64,000 nt of DNA from Flammeovirgaceae bacterium UBA5008 (GTDB taxonomy: Bacteria > Bacteroidota > Bacteroidia > Cytophagales > Cyclobacteriaceae): assembly GCA_002398365.1 (NCBI GenBank), contig DGYK01000068.1, positions 3,748 to 67,747 of the forward strand, written 5' to 3'. Shown here one piece after another: positions 25,943 to 34,957 of the stretch (its first letter is position 1; every line of letters begins with the position of its first letter). Position numbers and translations under genes: made by a program. The notes beneath the pieces were generated by a model that made no database searches, was not told the origin of the DNA, and saw only the letters and a program-made list of their open reading frames with translations.

Positions 25943-25954
25943 AACCTGATTTTT

Positions 25955-26248
25955 TTAATCTTCCTCTTGAATAATGAAAATATCTTCGGTCTCCTTCTTC
26001 ATCAAGTACTTCTCACGGGCAAATTTCTCAAGCAACTCCCGATTAGTCATTAACTCCTCTCGATCCTTTTGAACCTCGGCTATTTTCTCTTGATAATACT
26101 CTTTTTCACTGTTTAGGTTGCGCAGTTTGGCTCCTAACTTAATCCGCGATATCAAATCGTTTGAATCCAAAAAAATCATCCAAACTAAAAAAGAGAAACC
26201 CGTAACTGCGTAGAAGTTTCTAAAGGCAGGTGGTAATTTCTTGAACAT
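25955..26248 (-). CDS. FtsB/DivIC-family septum formation initiator
   Basis: Predicted 97-residue bitopic membrane protein: short cytoplasmic start, one transmembrane helix (about 11-27, NFYAVTGFSFLVWMIFL), then a periplasmic coiled coil with heptads (KLGAKLRNLNSEKEYYQEKIAEVQKD read across 37-62) and the family end REKYLMKKETEDIFII. With FtsL and FtsQ it would help activate septal cell-wall synthesis. Its place after eno is conserved in Bacteroidetes. The eno terminator lies between the two genes. Confidence 0.86.
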   Translation of the reverse strand: MFKKLPPAFRNFYAVTGFSFLVWMIFLDSNDLISRIKLGAKLRNLNSEKEYYQEKIAEVQKDREELMTNRELLEKFAREKYLMKKETEDIFIIQEED

Positions 26249-26304
26249 AGCTTAAAAAATGGTTGTACGAAGATAGGCAAAATTTGGAAATACTTTATAA
26301 AACG

Positions 26305-26334
26305 AAAAAGCCTCGCATTGGATGCAAGGCTTTT
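26305..26334 (-). terminator. Intrinsic terminator after eno
   Basis: On the minus strand an 11-bp stem (AAGCCTTGCAT / ATGCGAGGCTT, one G-T wobble) with a three-base loop is followed by TTTTT. It lies 21 bases past the eno stop codon. Confidence 0.8.
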
Positions 26335-26354
26335 CAAATCTCATTAAAGTTGGA

Positions 26355-27632
26355 TTAAAACTTCTTTCCGGGGAAATAGGCAACTTCGCCCAACTCTTCT
26401 TCAATACGAATCAATTGATTGTATTTCGCCATCCGATCGGAACGTGAAGCTGAACCGGTCTTGATTTGACCAGTATTCAAAGCCACTGCTAAGTCTGCAA
26501 TGGTATTATCTTCCGTTTCACCCGAGCGGTGCGACATGATGCTCTTGTATGAATTGCGTTTCGCTAAATTCACTGCGTCAATGGTTTCAGTCAACGAACC
26601 GATTTGATTTACCTTAATCAAAATGGCATTGCCTACACCTTTGTCAATACCTTGTTGCAAACGCTTCACGTTGGTTACGAACAAATCATCTCCTACTAAT
26701 TGCACGTTCTTGCCAACATTATCCGTCAATGCTTTCCAGCCAGCCCAATCGTCTTCTGCCAAACCATCTTCAATAGAAATGATCGGATACTTCTTTGTCC
26801 AATTGGTCCAATATTCGGCCATCTCCAATGGCTTCAATTTTTTGCCTGAAGATTTTTTGAATGTATATAATTTGGTTTTGCTGTCATAGAATTCGGAAGC
26901 TGCAGGGTCCAATGCGATCATCACATCTGAACCTGGCTTGAATCCAGCTTTCTCAATGGCTTTCAATACAATCTCAATCGCATCTTCATTGGATTTGATG
27001 TTCGGAGCAAAACCACCTTCATCGCCTACGTTAGTTGATAAACCTTGGTCATGTAATACTTTTTTCAAGGTGTGGAAAATTTCAGCTCCCATTCTCAATG
27101 CTTCTGAAAATGTCTTGGCACCTACCGGCATGACCATAAATTCCTGAAAGTCGATGGAGTTATCCGCATGGCTACCACCATTCAAAATGTTCATCATCGG
27201 CACAGGAAGTGTATTCGCATTTACACCACCGATGTAGCGATACAGTGATTGTCCGGCTTCCATAGCTGCGGCTTTCGCAACGGCCAACGAAACACCTAAA
27301 ATCGCATTGGCTCCCAACTTTCCTTTGTTGGGTGTGCCATCTAATTCGATCATGATTTTGTCAATCAACGACTGATCGAAAACAGGGAATCCAACTACTT
27401 CAGCAGCAATCTTGGTGTTGACATTCTCAACAGCCTTCAACACACCTTTTCCCATATATTTCTTCTTGTCACCATCGCGAAGCTCAACTGCCTCGTGTGA
27501 ACCGGTGGATGCACCGGATGGAACTGCGGCACGACCAAACGCACCTGACTCCGTAAATACATCTACTTCTACTGTTGGATTACCACGGCTATCAAGAATT
27601 TGACGGGCGTGGATGCTTTCGATTAAACTCAT
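26355..27632 (-). CDS. eno: Enolase
   Basis: Predicted 425-residue glycolytic enzyme interconverting 2-phosphoglycerate and phosphoenolpyruvate. Visible motifs are ARQILDSRGNPTVEVDV at the N-terminus, VPSGASTGSHEAVELRDGD, PMMNILNGGSHADNSIDFQEFMV (metal loop), the metal-binding Asp and Glu in MIALDPAASE, SIEDGLAEDDW and VGDDLFVTN, and the signature LIKVNQIGSLTE...SHRSGETEDNTIADLAVA. The gene follows carA after 43 bases, and this rplQ-carA-eno order is usual in Bacteroidetes. Confidence 0.97.
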   Translation of the reverse strand: MSLIESIHARQILDSRGNPTVEVDVFTESGAFGRAAVPSGASTGSHEAVELRDGDKKKYMGKGVLKAVENVNTKIAAEVVGFPVFDQSLIDKIMIELDGTPNKGKLGANAILGVSLAVAKAAAMEAGQSLYRYIGGVNANTLPVPMMNILNGGSHADNSIDFQEFMVMPVGAKTFSEALRMGAEIFHTLKKVLHDQGLSTNVGDEGGFAPNIKSNEDAIEIVLKAIEKAGFKPGSDVMIALDPAASEFYDSKTKLYTFKKSSGKKLKPLEMAEYWTNWTKKYPIISIEDGLAEDDWAGWKALTDNVGKNVQLVGDDLFVTNVKRLQQGIDKGVGNAILIKVNQIGSLTETIDAVNLAKRNSYKSIMSHRSGETEDNTIADLAVALNTGQIKTGSASRSDRMAKYNQLIRIEEELGEVAYFPGKKF

Positions 27633-27675
27633 AGGTTGATTTTAGATTTAAGATGTTAGAATTAAGATTTATAGA

Positions 27676-28758
27676 CTATCTGATCATAGATAAAAACTGA
27701 TCAAACAAATACCTTGAGTCGTGCGGACCTGGCGATGCTTCGGGATGGTACTGAACCGAAAATGCCTTTTTGTTTTTCAGACGAATGCCCATGATCGTAC
27801 CATCATTTAAGTGAATATGTGTCACTTCTACTTCCGGATGTTGATCAAGCCCTTCATTCTTCACTGCAAATCCATGATTTTGTGAAGTCATTTCTCCTAA
27901 TCCGGAAATTAAATTCTTTACAGGGTGATTCAATCCTCGATGACCGTGGTGCATTTTAAAAGTTGAAAGTCCGGCAGCCAGTGCCAATAGCTGATGCCCA
28001 AGACAAATTCCAAAAATTGGCTTGTCCGCATTTAGAATTTCCTTCACCGTTTTAACTGCATAATCCATCACCGAAGGATCGCCAGGGCCATTAGAAATAA
28101 AATAACCGTCCGGATTCCAAGCTGCCATTTCTTGATAGGAAGTCTTAGCAGGAAACACCTGAATGAAACAACCTCGCTCGGCCAGGTTTAGCAGAATGTT
28201 TCTTTTTATACCTACATCCAATGCTGCAATTTTAATCGAAGCAGTTGGTTCACCTACGAAATATGGTTGTTTAGTACTAACCACAGATGAAAGCTCGAGG
28301 CCATCCATGGACGGTACTTTTGCTAACTCTTGCTTTAATTGATCTGGAGTGAGCTCTGATGAAATGATGGCATTCATTGCTCCTTTGCTGCGAATATGGC
28401 GTACCAATTTTCGTGTATCCACATCGGCTATGCCAACCACATTGTTTTTTTCAAGATACTCCTGAAGGCTATGTTTCGCTGTTTTGCGACTGAAATCATC
28501 CGAGAATTCATTAATTACAATGCCTTGGATATGAGTTGCCGATGATTCATTCTCACCTTCCACAGTGCCATAATTGCCAATATGGGCAGTGGTGTTTACA
28601 ATGATCTGACCATGATAAGACGGATCGGTATAGATCTCCTGATAGCCCGTCATTCCGGTGTTGAAGCAAATTTCGCCACCGCTGGTTCCACGCTTGCCAA
28701 TGGCTCGCCCTTCTACCAGAAGGCCATCAGCTAATAGTAAGTATGCTTTTCCGTTCAA
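27676..28758 (-). CDS. carA: Carbamoyl-phosphate synthase small (glutaminase) subunit
   Basis: Predicted 360 residues. The N-terminal domain (FNTGMTGYQEIYTDPSYHGQI) is followed by a class I glutamine amidotransferase with GPGDP (225-229), nucleophile Cys252 in GICLGHQLLALA, and His338/Glu340 in QYHPEASPGP. It feeds ammonia to CarB for arginine and pyrimidine synthesis; no carB is in the window. The only workable start is a TTG at 28758, since no ATG lies in frame upstream before a break in similarity. It follows the ribosomal operon after an intrinsic terminator. Confidence 0.96.
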   Translation of the reverse strand: MNGKAYLLLADGLLVEGRAIGKRGTSGGEICFNTGMTGYQEIYTDPSYHGQIIVNTTAHIGNYGTVEGENESSATHIQGIVINEFSDDFSRKTAKHSLQEYLEKNNVVGIADVDTRKLVRHIRSKGAMNAIISSELTPDQLKQELAKVPSMDGLELSSVVSTKQPYFVGEPTASIKIAALDVGIKRNILLNLAERGCFIQVFPAKTSYQEMAAWNPDGYFISNGPGDPSVMDYAVKTVKEILNADKPIFGICLGHQLLALAAGLSTFKMHHGHRGLNHPVKNLISGLGEMTSQNHGFAVKNEGLDQHPEVEVTHIHLNDGTIMGIRLKNKKAFSVQYHPEASPGPHDSRYLFDQFLSMIR

Positions 28759-28854
28759 ATTGGTTTTAATTAGAGGTTGACAAAAATAGTTTGAGTGTGA
28801 ATTGATTGCTATCGAATTGGATTAATTCTTTCTGCACTCGTTGGAAATAAGGCA

Positions 28855-28887
28855 ATAAAAAAGGGATTGAACAATGTCCAATCCCTC
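28855..28887 (-). terminator. Intrinsic terminator of the ribosomal operon
   Basis: Minus-strand AGGGATTG and CAATCCCT (28862-28869 and 28879-28886) pair across a nine-base loop and are followed by six T. It sits just past the rplQ stop and marks the end of the S10-spc-alpha transcript. Confidence 0.85.
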
Positions 28888-28909
28888 TTTGATGAATCGA
28901 AGAAGTCAC

Positions 28910-29428
28910 TTATTCTTCTTTTTTGGTCTTTTTAGCTGCCTTTTTAGGCTTTTCTTCGGTTGCTGCCTCAGCTACTACTTTCGCATCTTCCACGCCTTCT
29001 TCTTTCTTACCTTTTCTTCCTCTGCGTGTTTTGGCTTTCTTGGCTGCTCCGTCTTTGGTATACAAATCGTTAAAATCTACCAATTCCATCAAGCACATAT
29101 CAGCCGCGTCACCTTGGCGAACTTCGCTCAATTTGATGATGCGAGTATATCCACCAGCACGATTCGCAATTCTTCCTGCTACTTCGCCAAACAAAGTCTG
29201 TATTGATTCTTTGTTTTGAAGGTATGAGAACACTGTTCTACGCGAGTGTGTAGTGTCATTCTTAGCTTTGGTCAACAACGGCTCAACATACTTTTTCAAT
29301 GCTTTTGCCTTCGCTACCGTAGTTGTAATTCGCTTGTTCAATATAAGCGAAGATGCCATGTTGGATAACAACGCATGTCTGTGCGCTGACTTACGGCCAA
29401 GATGGTTTACTTTTTTACCGTGTCTCAT
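28910..29428 (-). CDS. rplQ: Ribosomal protein L17 with acidic/basic tail
   Basis: Predicted 172 residues. The first 115 are a normal L17 (MRHGKKVNHLGRKSAHRHALLSNM, RITTTVAKAKALK), which sits near the peptide exit tunnel of the 50S subunit. A further 55 residues of Lys/Ala/Glu-rich low-complexity sequence (KKAKTRRGRKGKKEEG, EKPKKAAKKTKKEE) follow; such tails are common in Bacteroidetes. The start ATG overlaps the rpoA stop (TAATG). Confidence 0.96.
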   Translation of the reverse strand: MRHGKKVNHLGRKSAHRHALLSNMASSLILNKRITTTVAKAKALKKYVEPLLTKAKNDTTHSRRTVFSYLQNKESIQTLFGEVAGRIANRAGGYTRIIKLSEVRQGDAADMCLMELVDFNDLYTKDGAAKKAKTRRGRKGKKEEGVEDAKVVAEAATEEKPKKAAKKTKKEE

Positions 29429-30417
29429 TAGTCTTCTTCCAATTTATATTTTGCCAAATCCATTCCGAAAGTCAGATTCTTATCGGCTACCAATTGCTCT
29501 AATTCAGCAAGTGATTTTTTACCAAAGTTTCTGAATTTCATCATGTCAGAAATGTCTAATCTTACTAAGTCGCCAAGTGTTTTCACTTCAGCGGCCTTCA
29601 AGCAGTTGTATGCACGAACTGAAAGATCTAGGTCATGCAATTGTGTTTTCAACAACTTGCGCATGTGAAGCATCTCTTCGTCAACTTGCTCTACTTCACT
29701 GTCTTTGGTTGTCTCTAATTCAATTGACTTATCAGAGAACAAGCGGAAGTGTTGAATCAAAATGAAAGCAGCTCCTTCCAAAGCCTTTTCAGGATGAATA
29801 GAACCATCTGTTTCAATGTCAATCAACAGTTTCTCGTAGTCAGTCTTTTGCTCCACACGTGTATTTTCTACACTGTATTTTACGTTTTTCACCGGTGTGA
29901 AAATCGCATCGATCGGAATGAATCCGAATACTTGCTCATTCGGCTTATTTTCTTCCGCAGGTAAATAGCCACGGCCTTTCTCAATAATCAATTCAATCTC
30001 GAACTGAGAAGTCTCGTCCAAGTTACAGATTACATGCTCCGTATTTAAGATTTCGAAACCTGAAGTAAATTTCGCGATATCGCCAGCCTTAAATTGCTTT
30101 TGTTTCTTAATCGAAACAACCACTTTAGATTCGTTGGATTCACCCACTTTACGGAAGCGAACCTGTTTTAAATTCAAGATAATCTCGGCAACATCTTCAA
30201 CCACTCCTTCGATGGTAGAAAACTCATGCAATACACCCGGAATTTTGATACCGGTGATAGCATATCCTTCCAACGAAGACAATAAAATTCTTCTCAATGC
30301 ATTGCCGATAGTTACTCCATACCCTTTCTCCAAAGGTTTGAAAGTAAAGAAGCCATGGAAGTCATCTGACTTTTCCATTACTACTTTCTCCGGCATTTGA
30401 AATGCTAATATTGACAT
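29428..30417 (-). CDS. rpoA: RNA polymerase alpha subunit
   Basis: Predicted 329 residues. The N-terminal domain (to about 235) has FTFKPLEKGYGVTIGNALRRILLSSLEG, the dimerisation and assembly core. The C-terminal domain (about 255-325) has LDLSVRAYNCLKAAEVKTLGDLV and KSLAELEQLV, the helix-hairpin-helix fold that binds UP elements and regulators. It is in its usual place between rpsD and rplQ. Confidence 0.98.
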   Translation of the reverse strand: MSILAFQMPEKVVMEKSDDFHGFFTFKPLEKGYGVTIGNALRRILLSSLEGYAITGIKIPGVLHEFSTIEGVVEDVAEIILNLKQVRFRKVGESNESKVVVSIKKQKQFKAGDIAKFTSGFEILNTEHVICNLDETSQFEIELIIEKGRGYLPAEENKPNEQVFGFIPIDAIFTPVKNVKYSVENTRVEQKTDYEKLLIDIETDGSIHPEKALEGAAFILIQHFRLFSDKSIELETTKDSEVEQVDEEMLHMRKLLKTQLHDLDLSVRAYNCLKAAEVKTLGDLVRLDISDMMKFRNFGKKSLAELEQLVADKNLTFGMDLAKYKLEED

Positions 30418-30444
30418 ACTCGATTTTAATTAATGTTGAAACTA

Positions 30445-31050
30445 TTACTTAGAGTACAACTCGACAATCAACTGTTCGTTGATGTTTTCCGGTATATCTT
30501 CACGCGGAGGCAGGTTAATCAACTTACCTTCCATTTCTTTTAAATCCCACTCTAACCAATTGTACTTCTTAGCACCTTGAATAGAAAGTGAATTATTAAT
30601 CGCTTCCAAAGATTTTGATTTCTCACGAACAGCAATTACATCCCCTGGCTTTAAAAATGCTGAAGGCACGTTCAAAACTTCACCATTAACAGTGATGTGC
30701 TTGTGCACAACCAACTGACGAGCCGCTCTGCGTGTTGGAGCTACTCCTAAACGGTATACAGTGTTATCCAAGCGAGACTCCAGCATCTGTAAAAGCACTT
30801 CGCCAGTTACGCCTTTCTTACGAGAAGCTTTGTGGAAAGTGTTTTCGAACTGACGCTCTAAAATTCCATAAATAAACTTTGCCTTTTGCTTTTCAGCGAG
30901 CTGCACAGCGTATTCTGACTGCTTGCGTTTTTTGCCTTTACCATGCTGGCCAGCAGGATAATTTTTCTTGGCCAACGTTTTGCTGTCGCCAAAGATAGGT
31001 TCATTATACCTTCTGGAAATCCTTGTTTTTGGACCGGTGTACCTTGCCAT
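30445..31050 (-). CDS. rpsD: Ribosomal protein S4
   Basis: Predicted 201 residues: N-terminal extension without zinc Cys residues (MARYTGPKTRISRRYNEPIFG), then the S4 RNA-binding domain (LESRLDNTVYRLGVAPTRRAARQLVVHKHITVNGE). It begins 30S assembly by binding the 5' domain of 16S RNA. In E. coli it also represses the alpha operon; no such site can be recognised here. Confidence 0.97.
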   Translation of the reverse strand: MARYTGPKTRISRRYNEPIFGDSKTLAKKNYPAGQHGKGKKRKQSEYAVQLAEKQKAKFIYGILERQFENTFHKASRKKGVTGEVLLQMLESRLDNTVYRLGVAPTRRAARQLVVHKHITVNGEVLNVPSAFLKPGDVIAVREKSKSLEAINNSLSIQGAKKYNWLEWDLKEMEGKLINLPPREDIPENINEQLIVELYSK

Positions 31051-31075
31051 GATTTATTCTTTCTTATTACTGAAA

Positions 31076-31480
31076 TTAAACTCTTCTTTTCTTAGGAGGA
31101 CGGCATCCGTTGTGCGGAATAGGAGTAAAATCCTTGATGATTGTTACCTCAATTCCGGAAGCTTGAATGCTACGGATAGCAGACTCGCGACCTGCGCCAG
31201 GGCCTTTTACGAAAACCTCTACTTTGCGTACGCCTAATTCAAACGCTTTAGTAGCACACTCTTGAGCAGCTACCTGAGCAGCATACGGAGTGTTTTTCTT
31301 GGAGCCTTTGAAGCCCATCTTTCCTGCCGATGCCCAGGATACAACTTGTCCTGTGCTATTGGTCATAGAAATAATAATGTTGTTGAAGGTTGCACGGATG
31401 TGAGCTTGGCCTACGGCCTCCACATTTACTACGCGCTTTTTGCTTTTGTCCTTCTTCTTTTCAACTGCAGGTGCTGCCAT
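31076..31480 (-). CDS. rpsK: Ribosomal protein S11
   Basis: Predicted 134 residues. After a basic N-terminal tail (EKKKDKSKKRVV) come the conserved S11 blocks AHIRATFNNIIISMTN, SWASAGKMGFKGSKKNTPYAAQ, VEVFVKGPGAGRESAIR and the C-terminal TPIPHNGCRPPKKRRV. It binds the 30S platform near the E site. Confidence 0.97.
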   Translation of the reverse strand: MAAPAVEKKKDKSKKRVVNVEAVGQAHIRATFNNIIISMTNSTGQVVSWASAGKMGFKGSKKNTPYAAQVAAQECATKAFELGVRKVEVFVKGPGAGRESAIRSIQASGIEVTIIKDFTPIPHNGCRPPKKRRV

Positions 31481-31509
31481 ACGAAAAGTTTATAGTTTTT
31501 TTAAATTAA

Positions 31510-31890
31510 TTAGCCTTTAACTGCCTTCTTCTTGTTCGCAACGGTCTTACGCTTTCCTTTGCGCGTACGAGAGTTGTTTTTGGTTTTTTGTCCGCGTACA
31601 GGCAAGCCTTTGCGGTGACGTAATCCGCGATAGCAACCGATGTCCATCAAGCGTTTAATGCTTAGCTGAACTTCTGAGCGGAGTGCACCTTCAATGCGGA
31701 ATTGCTCTGCAATAATTGCACGCACGGCATTTGAGTCTTCATCATTCCAATCTTTTACCTTCTTATCCCAAGACACATTCGCCTGAGTAAGTATTTTTTG
31801 GGCAGACCTGCGTCCAATCCCATAAATGTAGGTAAGGCTGATTTCGCCTCTTTTGTTATCCGGAATATCTACACCAGCAATACGTGCCAT
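31510..31890 (-). CDS. rpsM: Ribosomal protein S13
   Basis: Predicted 126 residues with the S13 start MARIAGVDIPDNKRGEISLTYIYGIGRR and the C-terminal GLPVRGQKTKNNSRTRKG, followed by a Lys-rich end. S13 forms part of the 30S head and contacts the P-site tRNA and the 50S subunit. Confidence 0.97.
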   Translation of the reverse strand: MARIAGVDIPDNKRGEISLTYIYGIGRRSAQKILTQANVSWDKKVKDWNDEDSNAVRAIIAEQFRIEGALRSEVQLSIKRLMDIGCYRGLRHRKGLPVRGQKTKNNSRTRKGKRKTVANKKKAVKG

Positions 31891-31892
31891 AA

Positions 31893-32009
31893 TTATCCTT
31901 GTCTTTGTTTATAACGTGGGTTCTTCTTGTTAATCACATACAACTTGCCTTTGCGTCTGATGATCTTGCAATCAGCGCTCCGTTTTTTTATTGATGCTCT
32001 TACTTTCAT
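31893..32009 (-). CDS. rpmJ: Ribosomal protein L36 (zinc-free form)
   Basis: A 38-residue gene too short for usual ORF limits, read from the ATG at 32009 to the TAA at 31893-31895, two bases before rpsM. The protein begins MKVRASIKKRSADCKIIRRKG and ends NPRYKQRQG. The usual zinc ligands C11, C27 and H33 are replaced by S, N and Y; only one Cys is left. It is therefore the zinc-independent (C-) type usual in Bacteroidetes. Confidence 0.95.
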   Translation of the reverse strand: MKVRASIKKRSADCKIIRRKGKLYVINKKNPRYKQRQG

Positions 32010-32016
32010 GTCTTCT

Positions 32017-32235
32017 CTATTTATATCTGAACGTAATCCTGCCTTTTGTTAAGTCGTAAGGAGACATTTCCAGTCTCACCTTATCACCTGGCAAAATGCG
32101 GATGTAATGCATTCTCATTTTACCCGAAATATGAGCTAATACTTCGTGGCCATTCTCCAATTGTACCTTAAACATGGCATTGGAAAGTGCCTCTTGTATT
32201 GTTCCGTCTTGCTCTATCGACTTTTGTTTCGCCAT
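32017..32235 (-). CDS. infA: Translation initiation factor IF-1
   Basis: Predicted 72-residue OB-fold protein: MAKQKSIEQDGTIQEALSNAMFKVQLENG, then HISGKMRMHYIRILPGDKVRLEMSPYDLTKGRI, matching IF-1. It blocks the A site of the 30S subunit during initiation. Its 5' end overlaps the end of map by 22 bases, so translation of the two is coupled. Confidence 0.97.
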   Translation of the reverse strand: MAKQKSIEQDGTIQEALSNAMFKVQLENGHEVLAHISGKMRMHYIRILPGDKVRLEMSPYDLTKGRITFRYK

Positions 32236-33008
32236 TTAAAACTATAACTCTCTTCTAAGTACTCGTGTGTTGTCAAAATCTCGGTGCGATCTTTATAAAT
32301 CGCTACCATATGTTCAAAGTGTGCCGAAGGCTTCTTGTCTTGCGTTCGGATCGTCCATCCGTCTCGCTCTTGAATTACCTTCTTTGTGCCCATGTTGATC
32401 ATGGGCTCGATAGCAAACACCATTCCCGGTTGAATCTTCGGTCCTTTACCTCTCTTTCCGTAGTTAGGTACTTCCGGATCTTCATGTAAGCTCCTGCCTA
32501 CTCCGTGTCCTACCAACTCTCTTACCACACCATAACCAAACTGTTCAACAAAGTTCTGAACAGCAAATCCAATGTCTCCGATTCGGTTTCCCGCCTTTGC
32601 TTGAGCAATGCCCAAGTAAAGTGATTCAAGCGTTCGATCGAGCAATCTTAGAACATCATCTTTTACACCCTCCAATGGATAGGTATATGCAGAGTCGCTG
32701 TGAAAGCCTTTATACAAAACACCGCAATCAATCGAAACAACGTCTCCTTCTTTCAACTCATAATCACTTGGAAACCCATGTACCACTACATCATTGACTG
32801 AGATGCAGAGGGATGCAGGGAACGCATGATAATTCAAAAAAGAAGGCACTCCATTGTGGTCTCTAATATACTCCTCGGCAATTTTATCCAGTTTTTTCGT
32901 TTTCACTCCGGGCTTAATGGCCTTGGCTACTTCCGCGTGTGTTCGGGCTAATACCTGAGCACTTTCCTTGATCAACTGAATATCACTGTCCGTCTTGTAT
33001 TGAATCAT
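32214..33008 (-). CDS. map: Methionine aminopeptidase, type I
   Basis: Predicted 264-residue di-metal enzyme that removes the starting Met from new proteins. Ligands are visible in HGFPSDYELKEGDVVSIDCGV, GFHSDSAYTYPLEG, ELVGHGVGRSLHEDPEVPNYG, MVFAIEPMIN and SAHFEHMVAI. The type I form lacks the 60-residue insert. It sits between secY and infA, its usual place in this operon. Confidence 0.97.
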   Translation of the reverse strand: MIQYKTDSDIQLIKESAQVLARTHAEVAKAIKPGVKTKKLDKIAEEYIRDHNGVPSFLNYHAFPASLCISVNDVVVHGFPSDYELKEGDVVSIDCGVLYKGFHSDSAYTYPLEGVKDDVLRLLDRTLESLYLGIAQAKAGNRIGDIGFAVQNFVEQFGYGVVRELVGHGVGRSLHEDPEVPNYGKRGKGPKIQPGMVFAIEPMINMGTKKVIQERDGWTIRTQDKKPSAHFEHMVAIYKDRTEILTTHEYLEESYSFKWRNKSR

Positions 33009-33014
33009 TCAATT

Positions 33015-34325
33015 TCAAGCCGCAGCAAACTGAGAACGTCCTTTTACTCTACCCGATTTCATCATTCCTTCATAGTGGCGCATTAACAAATAGCTTTCTA
33101 TCTGTTGAAGCGTATCCAGCACCACCCCTACTAAAATAAGTAGTGATGTTCCGCCATAGAAGTATGCAAAGTTTTGCGTTATGCCAGCCATCACAGCAAA
33201 AGCCGGAAGGATAGCAACCGCAGCCAGCAACAATGCACCCGGTAAAGTTATTTTCGATAAAATACTGTCTATAAATTCTGCGGTTTGCTTACCCGGTTTA
33301 ATGCCAGGAACAAAACCCCCGTTGCGCTTCAAATTCTCTGCAATATCGTTCGAAGGAACGGTGATAGCAGTGTAAAAGAATGTGAAGATTATGATCAATG
33401 AAGCAAACAATAAATTGTACTGCCAAGATGTAAAGTCTGCGAAAGTTGTTCCAACATAAGCTCCCACATCACTGTCTCTCCAAATTTGAGCTACGAGTGG
33501 AGGAATGAACATTAGAGCTTGAGCAAAGATAATTGGCATTACACCGGCTGAGTTCAACTTCAAAGGAATGAAATCACGCTTGCCACCATATAATTTGTTT
33601 CCAACTACTTGTTTTGCGTATTGTACAGGAATTCTTCGAACAGCTTGAGTCAATGCAATAACACCAACTACTACAAAGAATAAGGCAAGAAATTCAAGTA
33701 TCAATAACAGACCACCACCTAAACCTTTTGCGTCAGCTTCTTGGTAGATAGCTGCGGGGAAACGAGACACGATACCAATCATGATCAGCATACTAATGCC
33801 ATTTCCAATGCCCTTATCAGTAATACGCTCTCCTAACCACATACAGAACATGGTTCCTGCAACAATAATCATCATAGATGATACTGTAAAGAACAGGCCT
33901 GGGCTGATGATCGCTTCTTGATTAACGGTCGCTCTCAAGTAACCATAAGACTGAGCTGCTGTAATCAGAATAGTCAGAATACGGGTCCACTGGTTTAATT
34001 TTTTTCTTCCACTTTCGCCTTCCTTCTGCATTTTAGTGAAGGTAGGTACTGCTACTGTAAGCAATTGCACTACGATGGATGCAGAGATGTAAGGCATAAT
34101 GCCCAATGCAAAAATGGAAGCACGACTAAAAGATCCTCCCAAGAAAGTATTGAGGAAATCAAAAATTCCTCCTTGGCTTCCCGTTAATAAATTAGGGTCT
34201 ACACCGGGTAATACGATATACGATCCTAATCTAAAAATAATCAGGAATCCGATCGTATTCAGAATTCTAACGCGTAAATCCTCGATCGAAAAGATGTTCT
34301 TTATGGTTGTAAAGAAGCGCTTCAT
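33015..34325 (-). CDS. secY: Protein translocase subunit SecY
   Basis: Predicted 436-residue inner-membrane protein of about ten helices forming the Sec channel. Family blocks are FRLGSYIVLPGVDP, FLGGSFSRASIFALGIMPYISASIVVQL, GKGIGNGISMLIM, and KRNGGFVPGIKPGKQTAEFID in the long cytoplasmic loops that bind the ribosome and SecA. The stop codon overlaps nothing but is adjacent to map; its start touches the rplO stop. Confidence 0.98.
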   Translation of the reverse strand: MKRFFTTIKNIFSIEDLRVRILNTIGFLIIFRLGSYIVLPGVDPNLLTGSQGGIFDFLNTFLGGSFSRASIFALGIMPYISASIVVQLLTVAVPTFTKMQKEGESGRKKLNQWTRILTILITAAQSYGYLRATVNQEAIISPGLFFTVSSMMIIVAGTMFCMWLGERITDKGIGNGISMLIMIGIVSRFPAAIYQEADAKGLGGGLLLILEFLALFFVVVGVIALTQAVRRIPVQYAKQVVGNKLYGGKRDFIPLKLNSAGVMPIIFAQALMFIPPLVAQIWRDSDVGAYVGTTFADFTSWQYNLLFASLIIIFTFFYTAITVPSNDIAENLKRNGGFVPGIKPGKQTAEFIDSILSKITLPGALLLAAVAILPAFAVMAGITQNFAYFYGGTSLLILVGVVLDTLQQIESYLLMRHYEGMMKSGRVKGRSQFAAA

Positions 34326-34771
34326 TATCTAACTGTTGTAGCTGTTCCGCCTACTGTTTCAATTGCCTTGGTAGCTGTTGTAGAGAATGCATGTGCTTCC
34401 ACATTCACTTTCGCTTTCAACTCACCTCTTCCCAAAATTTTAACTTTATCATTTTTCCCAACGATACCGTTATCCACCATCAACTGAATGTTTAGTGCGG
34501 AAGCATTGGTTTTTTGTGCTAATTCTTGTAAAGCATCAAGGTTGATAGCTTTAAAATATACTTTGTCATTATTCTTGAAACCGAACTTAGGAACACGTCT
34601 TTGCAAAGGCATCTGACCACCTTCAAAACCGAATTTCTTATGGTTACCAGAACGTGACTGAGCACCCTTGTGTCCACGACCTGCAGTGCTACCGCCAGAA
34701 CCTTGACCACGGCCCAATCTCTTATTTGTTTTTACCGAACCTTCTGCCGGCTTAAGTGTATGCAGCTTCAT
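34325..34771 (-). CDS. rplO: Ribosomal protein L15
   Basis: Predicted 148 residues with the L15 start MKLHTLKPAEGSVKTNKRLGRGQGSGGSTAGRGHKG and QMPLQRRVPKFGF. This Gly/Arg-rich extension threads into 23S RNA in the late 50S assembly core. The stop overlaps the secY start by one base. Confidence 0.97.
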   Translation of the reverse strand: MKLHTLKPAEGSVKTNKRLGRGQGSGGSTAGRGHKGAQSRSGNHKKFGFEGGQMPLQRRVPKFGFKNNDKVYFKAINLDALQELAQKTNASALNIQLMVDNGIVGKNDKVKILGRGELKAKVNVEAHAFSTTATKAIETVGGTATTVR

Positions 34772-34772
34772 T

Positions 34773-34952
34773 TTATAATTCTGTTACGCTCACTAAATGA
34801 CTAACTTTTTTTACCATCCCCTGAATTTGAGGAGTATATTCTACCTCTACTGAATGATTTACTTTTCCTAAACCCAAAGACTGAATAGTCAACTGTTGAG
34901 TTTCAGGTCTTTTAATCATGCTGCGAGTTTGAGTAATCTTCACTTTTGCCAT
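34773..34952 (-). CDS. rpmD: Ribosomal protein L30
   Basis: A 59-residue gene below the usual ORF size limit, read from the ATG at 34952 to the TAA at 34773-34775. The protein begins MAKVKITQTRSMIKRPE, followed by QSLGLGKVNHSVEVEYTPQIQGMVKKV, the normal L30 fold. It sits one base from rplO and five bases from rpsE, its expected place. Confidence 0.95.
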   Translation of the reverse strand: MAKVKITQTRSMIKRPETQQLTIQSLGLGKVNHSVEVEYTPQIQGMVKKVSHLVSVTEL

Positions 34953-34957
34953 GACGC

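Noticed and set aside
28923..29219. Plus-strand open frame rich in Phe/Leu opposite rplQ
   Set aside because: It is the complement of the Lys/Ala/Glu-rich L17 tail; composition explains the open frame.
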